12,973 nt of DNA from Stephanodiscus triporus (lineage: Eukaryota; Bacillariophyta; Thalassiosirophyceae; Thalassiosirales; Thalassiosiraceae): positions 1-12,973 of the forward strand of contig JALLAZ010000667.1 in NCBI GenBank assembly GCA_036939755.1. Direction: 5' to 3'. Under the pieces are notes generated by a model. It ran no database searches. It worked only from the letters and a program-made list of their open reading frames with translations, and was not told where the DNA came from. A program made the translations under genes and the position numbers. Below are positions 1-7,177 of this stretch, one piece after another. Position 1 is the first letter of the stretch. Each line of letters opens with the position of its first letter.

Positions 1-55
1 TACGATATTATTGTGTTGCCTGGATTGGGCTTCTCTTTTCCTCTTTGTCTGGAGG
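1..55. repeat. 55-bp direct repeat, copy 1
   Basis: Bases 1-55 are identical to bases 409-463, starting TACGATATTATTGTG and ending TTTGTCTGGAGG. The copies are 408 bp apart start to start. Just after the identical block both copies carry GCTGTTTGCTT (first copy about 65-75, second about 480-490), separated from the block by unlike sequence, so homology probably extends past a small indel. Copy 1 begins at the window edge and may continue to the left. It is non-coding or part of a decayed mobile element; no terminal inverted repeats or target duplications can be established. Confidence 0.9.
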
Positions 56-1237
56 TTTGTCATTGCTGTTTGCTTCATTTTCGTCATTGTTGTTGTTGTG
101 AGTTTCTTTTTCCAATCATACGGGCAAGTATCATCTCACACAATTCCTCCAATTGAACAGGCACCATCATCATACTTTACCCCTTTCTAACATGTGGATC
201 AAGAAATGCTGCATACAAAAAATTAGGATGGACAAATACGTAGAGAGAGATTAGATAGATATATGAAAACTGCATCTGTGTTGGGGCTGGTCGAAATGAG
301 AAAAAGAAAATGGATGAGAAAATGCTCTGAGCGTGTGTGACTGTGTCCCGATCAGCTAAAAAAGAGAGTTTTAGAGCTTTGCACCTAATATGTACCCTAA
401 ATTAGTAGTACGATATTATTGTGTTGCCTGGATTGGGCTTCTCTTTTCCTCTTTGTCTGGAGGAGGCGGAAGAGGAAAGCTGTTTGCTTGCCTTATTGAT
501 TATTGAGTGTATCATGTGAATGGGGAATCCTCTTTTTTGGTCCCAGACCAATAATTGGTCCCTATGTCTTCTTCTTTTGAGGGACGGCTCCTGCATGTGG
601 ATCTGGGATACTAGAATCTTCCACTATCACTTAGAGTGAGCCTATGCCCCCCTAGCCCCCGCCCCCACCACCCCCCTCCTTCGGAAGTAATCATCCACAC
701 CATCCATAGGGATCCCCAATGTCACGACAACCATTGTGAGGGGAGGAGGGAATCAATGCTCACCCCCCATCAATGCAGCCCCCCTAAGGAAATCACAACA
801 GCCATAATTATCGCAGCTGCAAGAATTGCAATTGCAACTCGCAACCACCATGGCGGCCCTCACAACTATCATGATCACCACAACCACACAACCATTGCCC
901 ATTGCCAGATGAGGACAAGAAGGGTATTGATGCCTCCCACTGTTCAAGGCTACAACAGCAGTGTTGATATCTGCAGTGGTAAGAATGGATCGAGGAGAGG
1001 AAGAGGAGGTGACCCTCCTGTTTCTGTTATATCTTGCCCTCCCGAGCATGCTTTGATGGCAATGTGTCAACTCAATAATGCAGTCATCAAGATCAGCAAT
1101 GGAACATAGTGGTGGACCTCATTGACGCCGTCGAAAACCTTCCACCCCAGACAATCAGGATCTACTCTTGATAGATCAACATACCAGACGATCGTCATTG
1201 GGTCGTACATCGACATCAACAGCAATGTTGTTGATGA
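56..1237. other. Gene-free left flank, possibly decayed mobile DNA
   Basis: Apart from the second 55-bp repeat copy, no convincing gene is visible. Short open frames exist on both strands at 640-1110, but they are His/Cys/Pro-rich low-complexity translations of CA-rich and CCCC-rich DNA and resemble no family I know. A palindrome with 7-bp arms and a 1-nt centre (GACCAAT-A-ATTGGTC) lies at 546-560, flanked by two GGTCCC words (539-544 and 557-562). The region is consistent with old transposon or intergenic DNA. Confidence 0.5.
409..463. repeat. 55-bp direct repeat, copy 2
   Basis: Perfect second copy of bases 1-55. After it the sequence diverges (AGGCGGAAGAGGAAA) before the shared GCTGTTTGCTT. 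The perfect identity in otherwise non-coding, decayed DNA implies either a recent duplication or a recently active repeat family. Confidence 0.9.
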
Positions 1238-1630
1238 CTATTGGAGATGTCGTACAATTGATTCATTTGCAGAAGCGAACTTGTAAGTACTCATTTCCTC
1301 TGCCATGATCCACACAAGCTCGGAATGAATTGTAGGAACTGCTTTGGGTCCGGGACTATTCTTCAAAAGCTTACGCATGTATGGCCACAGGCAAATGTCT
1401 TGGTGGCCATAAGAGTTAACTTCTGGATGGAGAAGCTTGCCAACCTCAACACCCACACCGGTTTCTTCGTGGACCTCTCTTTTGACAGCAAGCAAAAAAC
1501 ACTCGCCATCCTCGACCTTGCCTCCAACGAACTTGAACAGGTCCTAAAGACACTTACCCTTTGCTCTCCTCCCAATTAACTAGGTAGAGACCTTCTCTTT
1601 TTATGACCCAGCACATACAACATCAATCAT
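1238..1630 (-). pseudogene. MutT-like Nudix hydrolase pseudogene (three in-frame stops)
   Basis: Read in one continuous minus-strand frame from ATG (1628-1630) to TAG (1238-1240), this gives 130 codons, the length of bacterial MutT (about 129 aa). A complete Nudix box is present at codons 37-59: GG-KVEDG-E-x7-REVHEETGV, matching G-x5-E-x7-R-E-U-x-E-E-x-G-U. Upstream is the typical RRA...FKFVGGK strand-loop that precedes the box in MutT (RR..EFPGGK), and the C-terminus ends in a MutT-like FASANESIVRHL. Three stops interrupt the first 30 codons: TAA at codon 10 (1601-1603), TAG at codon 17 (1580-1582) and TAG at codon 29 (1544-1546). Spacing to MutT is otherwise preserved, so no frameshift is needed. 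MutT-type Nudix enzymes hydrolyse oxidised or non-canonical NTPs; this copy should be inactive unless the stops are sequence errors, are read through, or an intron removes them. A start after the last stop would have to be non-ATG and would lose the N-terminal strands. Confidence 0.85.
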
Positions 1631-1718
1631 GATTTCTTTCTTTTTGTGAAATTAAAAAACACTCTTTTTATTCTTGCAAACCAAGACACTTCAGTCCTAC
1701 TTACCACCTCCCAATAAA

Positions 1719-2156
1719 ATGTCCACCACCTCATCTCCATCATGGGAGGAGGACTTCAATGATTCGTCTGATGAAGATGACATGGTTGTCGAAGTCAAAG
1801 AATCCGTTGAAAGTGATGTTGACAAAGACTTTGCTGATGACAGCAACAATGGTGACGATAATGACAATGACGATAATGACAATGACGATAACAACAATGA
1901 GGATAACGACAATGACGACAACAATGAAGAAGAAGGCAACGATGACTTAGATGACAATGGCAGTGAATACATCGATCCAAAACAATTCTTACTCACTTTT
2001 AGCGAGAGTGAATTTGACAGACAAATAGAAACATCACTAGACAGAGATAGAAATGCTGAGAGACATATTTTAGTCGACATAACAAATCGCATCCACATCT
2101 ACAATAAGCTGGATGAGATTGGATTGAGAGGAATGCAGTTGGTTTGGAGAATCTAA
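1719..2156 (+). CDS. Hypothetical acidic Asp/Asn-rich protein, 145 aa
   Basis: The ORF starts at an ATG in favourable context (AAAATGTCC) and ends at TAA 2154-2156. The N-terminal half is strongly acidic, with S/D/E-rich stretches and an Asn/Asp tract encoded by a 15-bp tandem repeat at about 1857-1925. The last 60 residues are ordinary composition (IDPKQFLLTFSESEFDRQ onward) and resemble no family I recognise. The +1-shifted frame stays open for about 36 codons past the stop region (GNAVGLENLKTNLNKL and so on), which could mean a frameshift or a missed splice. It sits 88 bp from, and divergent to, the Nudix pseudogene, in the decayed left part of the window, so it may be a remnant of a mobile element or not a gene at all. 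Confidence 0.35.
   Translation: MSTTSSPSWEEDFNDSSDEDDMVVEVKESVESDVDKDFADDSNNGDDNDNDDNDNDDNNNEDNDNDDNNEEEGNDDLDDNGSEYIDPKQFLLTFSESEFDRQIETSLDRDRNAERHILVDITNRIHIYNKLDEIGLRGMQLVWRI
1857..1925 (+). repeat. Imperfect 15-bp tandem repeat coding Asp/Asn
   Basis: About four to five imperfect copies of a unit like GACGATAATGACAAT. The first copies are nearly exact and later ones carry AAC or GAG substitutions. It encodes the D/N tract of the 1719-2156 ORF. Confidence 0.75.
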
Positions 2157-2515
2157 AGACCAACCTCAACAAGCTCACATGCACAATAGACCAAGGAGGG
2201 ATATTTGGGCCTTCCATCTTTTTCGCAAGACGCAAGCAAGGATTATTGACGAACCCATAGTTTGGCATGATTCATCCATCAATTCTGCTTGGGAGCGACT
2301 TGCAGATTCAATACTTGACACAAAATGCCAAAGCAAATTGTTGCAGTTTTAACGAACAGCCTATGCAATGTGAAAGTGGTCAATACAAATATGCATACAT
2401 TCATATTCATATTTTTTTAATAATAACAATTCACTATTTGTGGCGTTGTTTTCGCTGAATGAGTAGGGTATGTGTAATTTGTTTTGACTGAAAAATGATG
2501 GAATACGCAGGCAGA
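2157..2515. other. AT-rich spacer without recognisable gene
   Basis: Between the acidic ORF and the end of the next gene I see no supported gene. The stretch around 2395-2445 is AT-rich (ATTCATATTTTTTTAATAATAA) and could contain 3'-end processing signals for the minus-strand gene ending at 2516 or for the plus-strand ORF ending at 2156. Confidence 0.4.
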
Positions 2516-5500
2516 TTACTCATGAGTTGGCGTTACGAGTTTCATCGGTAACGTGATTTCATCTGGCAACGTCGGAAGGGTAGGAGCATCAATCGGCAAG
2601 TATGGCCCATCCTTGCAATGTTGCACTGCAGTCGTTGTTCTGTCGGGATCACGTAGAGAGAAACAGTCGAGTGCCCTTGCCGCCGCGGCATTCATCGCCT
2701 GTTTCTTGGTTTCTTAATGGTTGGAGGGGGAAAGCATTGCAACAAATAAACTGAGGGAGAGGGGGGGGGGGGGGGGATAAAGGTCAAAAACCTAAGATAT
2801 AAACGAAACTTACTGTACCAGTAGGTGCAGCAACCTGGGACCTCAAGCACTGCATCCAAGCCATCATCAGCACTCCTACAGTCACCACATGCAAAATGCT
2901 CTCCCGTCAAAGGACACGTGAAAACGCATGTAAACTTCTGTGCATGAGACTTGGCGCTGTTTGTCCAGGTGGTGAAATAGGACTTCAACGTTTGGGCCTG
3001 CTCAATTGATAATCCTTTTTTAATGTAAAATTGATACAGCTCTGCCCTGGGGGCTGCATCCATGGAAGTGACATAGGATGGTAATGGCAATGACGATGGG
3101 GCGTTGCCGGACCGTGTCGTACCATCAGGTGATGACCCACTTGAATTATATCCCTTCTTGCTCATCGTCCTCTCTCTTGTTGACGAATCGTCAAAGCATG
3201 GAGCTGACGATAGTGATGGCCGCTCAGAAAACGCGTCCCGAGTAATATCATAGACTTCTTCGTTGGGTCCCTTGTCGACATACGGTGGTACCACCTGCTT
3301 TCCATTTCTAAAACCAGCTGAACTAGAATGGACGGCCGGCGATAGAGATGGCTTATCAACAAAGCTGCTACGCGTGATATCTTCAAATCCTTCTTCCTCT
3401 GATGCTTCTTCTTCTTCCGCGCATTCTGTAGCCCTCCGAAAAGTCGCATCCGTTTCCTCCAATCCAACAGCGAGCCTTTCCTTGTCAAGATGATCCTGTT
3501 CGGCATTCCAAGGCCCCTCTTTTGATTCCGACCTCGTCTGACCCACAACTGCGTCATCGCTTGTATCTTCCTCCGTCGACATATTGACACTGCTTAAACT
3601 TCGCATCAACGCCCTCCGATGACCCTTCTTCATGAAGTACAGATCCTCGTCAATTATCTCCCTCAAAATGTCATTGTTATCAAAACCATCCTCGATCAGA
3701 TGGTGGAAATACGATATGGCATCGTCCTCCTGTAAGTTGGGTAGGTGAGTCAGGAGCCAGTACATCACCTCCTCGTATGCTGGTTGCCGCTCTTCATTTT
3801 CTCCTACTTCCACGTCATCCGCCTCATCCTCCTCCTTCGTCAATAGACCATCATTATTTATTGGACCCGAATCATCGACATCGGACTGCTTGCCGTTCGG
3901 TCTGACCCTCGATGTCGCAATATTCGCATCCCTGACGACCGAGGACGTACGATCCAACGTCGAAAGCGGCGCCCTCGTGATGTCGAACGCATCCTCCATT
4001 CCACCGCTGCTGCCGCCGCCTCTGCCTGCGACCCTGGACGTGCCATCCAACGCGATGTCATAATAATCCCTCACGTTCTTCAACTCGGGGGGGATGTCGC
4101 TGCTGCGCTTGAATTTGGCGCCGCTGAAATTAGACGATACCATGTCGATGTTCGACTTGAACGGGCGGGGCTTGTCCAGATATCGTTGCTGCTGCTGCGA
4201 CGACGACGGCGACGAGGTCGACCAGTTGTTCGTCGTCTTCTTCGTGGAATCCAAATTCCACGAGAAGGAATTGCTGTCGAGGTACTTGTCGGCCTCGGTC
4301 GGGCTGCGTATCGTGGCAGTGACCATGTTCAGATTCCTGACGAACGCGCGCGGCGTGTCTAGGTACAATTCGTCGTCCCGCGCGGCCGGCGAGGCCGTCG
4401 ACGCGCCGTTGTTGACTACGACATTCGACGACGACGACGACGACGACGCGTGGACGGGTCCGCCTCCGTTCATCCTCCAGACGGCGTTGGTCGCCTTCCT
4501 CGTCGCTGACGTCGTCGACGGCTCCGTGGAAAGGTTCGACGAGAATCGATGCACGTCGAGGTATCCCCTCCCGCCGTCCCCCCCGTCGTTCTCCTCCCCG
4601 TATTTTCCCGCGATCTTCCTCGGGATCGGATGACCCAGAAGTCTAGCCCTGTTGGGTGAGAAGTTGTGCGCCACGTCCCTGTGCCCCTCCCCCCCTCCCC
4701 CCCCTCGTCCTTTACCCCCGACGTCTTGCAAGCTCGACGCCACCTGCCCCGACGTCGCGCCGAGACGGCGAGTCGAGCCGGAATTCACCCGCAGCATGAA
4801 CGATTCCCGATCTGTCCCGAAGTGCTGTCGGGTGATGTCGAACGAGTCGCCGTCGCCGGGTACGTCGTCCACCGCCGCAGTAGCCCCGTCGGGACCACGT
4901 TCGACCGCCGACGACGCCGCCGCCGCCGACGACGACGTCGACGTCGTTCGCCCCCCGACGGAATTGACCAGTGTAGACGGACGATCCCTCGGGAACTCCT
5001 TGGTTATGTCGAGCCTCGCCGCCCCCGCCCCCGCCCCCGCCTTCGACGTCGTCGTCGTCGTCGTTCGTCCCACGGCGTTGACCAGGCTGGACGGACGATC
5101 CCTCGGGAACGCCTTCGTGACGTCCAGCGCGGCGGCCGCCGCCGCCGACGACGACGACGCGATCTCCCCGTCCCGCCCGGACGACGACGACGTCGTCGTT
5201 CGTCGTCCGTCGTCGTCGTCGTCCTCCCCCTCCTCCCCCCCCCTGCCGGTCCTACGTCGATCTCGCGTCATCCGTCGGTACAGCGACGACGCCCGGCTGC
5301 CTCCTCCTCCTCTCCCCCCCCCCCCGACGGCCGCGACGTCGTCGTCGTCGTTCGTCCGATCCCCCCCCGTCCAACTCCCCATCGTCGTCCCGGAGGAGGA
5401 GGAGGAGGAACGAGGAGGAGGAGGACGACGGCCGTTCATCTCGGACTTCTCCTCGTCGGGGAAGGCGGACGGGAACGACGACGTCCGGTCGGATCTGCGC

Positions 5501-5877
5501 CCGCGACGACGTCCTGTCCCGCCCCCACCGTCCCGTTCCTCCGGGAAGAGGTTGCGCGTGATGTCGTACGCGGCGGCGGAGGAGGAGGAGGAGGGCGGCG
5601 ACGGCGATGGCGATGGCGATGGCCGACCGCCGTCGACGACGATACGACGGGGGGGGGGACGATCGTCGTCGTCGTCGTCGTCGTCGTCGCGCTCGCGTCC
5701 GAGGAGGGGGGGGAAGAAGGACGACGACGAGGAACGACCACGACGACGATCGTGCATCATCGTCGACTTGGCCGGGAGGAAGGACGACGTGGGCGAGAAC
5801 AGGACAACAACGACGACGACGACGACGACGACGACTGACGTCGCCGGTAAGAGATGACGAGTGTGGACGATCCTCAT
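2516..5877 (-). CDS. SAM-like plus dsRBD-like protein with D-I-T-R motif array and presequence
   Basis: Two exons, complement(join(2516..2712,2814..5877)), give 1086 aa. The start at 5877 is the first ATG of the open frame; the frame stays open upstream without another Met. Residues 1-35 look like a signal peptide: basic/His n-region, V15-V25 core, then SPTSS and Phe33-Leu-Pro, resembling the Phe-containing cleavage site of diatom plastid preproteins. Residues 45-330 are low-complexity S, D, G, R, T and A tracts. About 13 degenerate motifs [FYL]-D-[IV]-T-[RK]-x2-F-x3-[DR]-P-S follow, at about 104, 251, 289, 346, 400, 439, 505, 532, 566, 605, 631, 832 and 876. Residues 699-762 form a SAM-like helical domain (GFDNNDILREI...DEDLYFMKKGHRRALMR). 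Residues about 945-1041 resemble a dsRNA-binding domain: KFTCVFTCPLTGEHFACG strands, then YKTKKQAMNAAAARALDCF, like the KKxAxxxAAxxAL helix. Residues 1042-1086 are a Pro/Thr-rich tail. An RNA-binding or scaffold role, perhaps in the plastid, is inference. It is divergent to NDUFS6 over a 244-bp space. Confidence 0.8.
2713..2813 (-). other. 101-nt GT-AG intron with C16 tract
   Basis: On the minus strand the donor follows TACA (A|GTAAGT) and the acceptor is CATTAAG|AAACC. Splicing joins ...CCTYWY to KTKKQAMNAAAA, opens a 65-codon second exon to TAA at 2516-2518, and creates an uninterrupted dsRBD-like helix. Unspliced reading gives Pro-rich nonsense and a stop at 2692. Within it, 2761-2776 on the plus strand is G16, so the transcript carries C16, lying 47 nt upstream of the acceptor. 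A second candidate acceptor (CCCTCAG) would lead to a premature stop. Confidence 0.8.
4957..5127 (-). repeat. 114-bp tandem duplication inside the motif array
   Basis: Residues 251-269 and 289-307 of the SAM/dsRBD-like protein are near copies (LDVTKAFPRDRPSSLVNAV and LDITKEFPRDRPSTLVNSV), one 38-residue (114-bp) step apart. DNA identity is also high: the word GGACGATCCCTCGGGAA occurs on the plus strand in both copies. This is the youngest visible step in growth of the motif array. Confidence 0.85.
5812..5835 (-). repeat. (GTC)8 microsatellite coding the signal-peptide core
   Basis: The plus strand reads (GAC)8, which is eight GTC codons on the coding strand, followed by two GTT codons and one more GTC. 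Together they encode V15-V25, the whole hydrophobic core of the putative signal peptide. Related GAC/GTC-class tracts at 5662-5688 (D9) and elsewhere encode Asp, Ser, Thr and Arg homopolymers. Confidence 0.9.
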
Positions 5878-6121
5878 CGGGGAGTGGGAGGGGGGTTCCG
5901 TTTCGTCGTTCGTTTGTCTCTTCTCTTCCTCTCCGGGGGGACGAATGGGCGTCGTTGTTCGTAAGTAGTAGTAGGTACCATACCATACGCTCAGCGCCAG
6001 TGGAAGAGTTGCGGCGCGCGGGAAGCACGAAAATATTAATATCGGCGATCGTGGACTCCCGATAAATAAGTACTCACGAAGTGACTCTCGCGTCGCGTCC
6101 GAGCACACAAAACACACCGCA
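5878..6121. promoter_or_regulatory. Shared 244-bp divergent intergenic region (inferred bidirectional promoter)
   Basis: It separates the ATG of the minus-strand SAM/dsRBD-like gene (5877) from the ATG of NDUFS6 (6122), so both 5' ends must lie here. The only standout element is an AT island in GC-rich surroundings, with the palindrome ATATTAATAT at 6033-6042 and GATAAATAAG at 6061-6070. These are 50-90 bp upstream of NDUFS6 and could serve as an initiation region. No canonical TATA box position is assignable. Confidence 0.5.
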
Positions 6122-6816
6122 ATGATCTCCGCCCTCTTCCTCCGACGAGTCGCCGCCGGACGAGGTCGGCATTCCGTCGTCGCCTTCGCCCCGTCCTCCC
6201 ACCACCATCACCGCCACCACGGGAGGAAGGCGATGACGACGAATGCGATCGTTCCGCCGATCGTTCCGGAATCGGTCATGTCCGGGGAGGACAAGACTGT
6301 CAACCGCTTCACGAGGACGGAGAGCATCGTGAGTTTGTTTTCCCCATCTCCCATCCCATCCCATCATCGACTTTTTTCGTGCGCCGTCTTCGTTGCTTGT
6401 TTGTTTGTTTGTTTGTTTGTTTGTTTGTTTGTTTGTGTTTGTCGGATGTATCGTATCCTCGTTCGTCGGACGCTGAAGGCCATCGTCCGTCGTCGCATAT
6501 TATTATATTATTATGACTAACCCCCCTCCCCCCCCATCCTCTCGCCGAAACGTCTGCCCCCCCCCCCCCTCACCCACCCACCCACCCCTCCCAGTACAAA
6601 TTGGGAAAACACCGATCGAACGCCCTGGAGCTCGTGAACGCCGTGCCCGTGATCGAGGTTAGCGGCAACATCGCGGTCTGCGACGGAGGGGGGGGCGCGC
6701 TCGGCCATCCCATCGAGTACATCAAGCTCGACGGACGAAATCACGAGGAGGCGGTCTCGTGCATTTATTGCGGATTGAGGTACAGGATGAAGGACGATCA
6801 TCATCATCACCATTGA
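6122..6816 (+). CDS. NDUFS6: Mitochondrial complex I zinc-binding subunit NDUFS6 (13 kDa)
   Basis: Exons 6122-6328 and 6595-6816 join in phase 0 (ESI|YKLGKHR) to give 142 aa. The C-terminal domain is diagnostic of NDUFS6: AVCDGGGGALGHPIEYIKL followed by SCIYCGLRY. Predicted zinc ligands are Cys98, His107, Cys125 and Cys128 (C-x8-H-x17-C-x2-C). The family protein sits at the base of the NADH-oxidising arm of respiratory complex I on the matrix side and is needed for late assembly. Residues 1-49 contain no acidic residue, are Arg-rich and carry a His-rich run, which fits a mitochondrial targeting presequence. The protein ends in five histidines (DDHHHHH), echoing the short His tail of animal NDUFS6. 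The H-to-C spacing is slightly longer than in mammals, by a small loop insertion. Confidence is high because the splice junction restores the conserved domain. Confidence 0.95.
6329..6594 (+). other. 266-nt GT-AG intron of NDUFS6 with simple repeats
   Basis: The donor is ATC|GTGAGT and the acceptor CTCCCAG|TAC. The intron holds a (GTTT)9 microsatellite (6399-6434), a C13 run (6557-6569) and a CCCACCCACCCACCCC block (6573-6588) just before the acceptor. The coding phase and conserved NDUFS6 sequence on both sides support the junction. Confidence 0.9.
6399..6436. repeat. (GTTT)9 tetranucleotide microsatellite
   Basis: G occurs exactly every four bases from 6399 to 6435, with TTT between, giving nine full units. 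It is intronic in NDUFS6. Confidence 0.95.
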
Positions 6817-7177
6817 GAGATGCCCCGGATGTATCGTCTCTTCGGGGGGGGGGGGGTTCTGGGGGGGAGGCGGAGGAGGAGGAGGCGGCCGTCGGGGGAG
6901 GGTTGGAGGCATTCGATTGTTGTCGTTTGATAAAAATGAGGGGACTGGAAGTTTTAGACCGGACCCTCGGAAAGATGAAAACCAATGAGGCGCGCGATAT
7001 GTGATCGGGTGTACAGTTAATGGGGCCAGAGGCCCCGAGTGGGTTGAAGATAACATCATAATGAAACTACGTTGTTCCTTGATGATAATTCATGTACTCT
7101 ATTGTGGAATTACCGTGCAACCTCTAGAGGTGGAGAGATGTACGTAGTTCGGGATGAATTGACGAATGCAAAAGTTT
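6817..7177. other. 361-bp tail-to-tail spacer with G-runs and a small hairpin
   Basis: This space lies between the convergent stop codons of NDUFS6 and the 668-aa gene, and should contain both 3' UTRs. It begins with G13 (6844-6856), G7 (6861-6867) and purine-rich GGA repeats. A perfect hairpin GGGGCC-AGA-GGCCCC lies at 7022-7036. The remainder has no convincing ORF and no tRNA-like fold that I could identify. Confidence 0.6.

Noticed and set aside
402..596. 64-codon basic minus-strand frame over the second 55-bp repeat
   Set aside because: It is short, lacks a convincing start context, and its end coincides with repeat sequence; insufficient support as a gene.
756..1109. His/Cys-rich frame on the plus strand and its antisense counterpart
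   Set aside because: Both strands are open through low-complexity CA-rich DNA; no conserved spacing of Cys/His as in a zinc finger and no family resemblance.
4652..5857. Antisense open frames of about 400 codons on the plus strand
   Set aside because: They are opposite the SAM/dsRBD-like gene and arise because GAC/GTC-type repeats contain no stop on either strand. Their translations are Arg-, Pro- and Asp-rich low complexity with no domain.
5878..6117. Upstream extension of the SAM/dsRBD-like protein by 80 residues
   Set aside because: The open frame lacks any ATG before 5877, would begin at a GTG, and would run through the promoter space of NDUFS6 and bury the signal-like leader.
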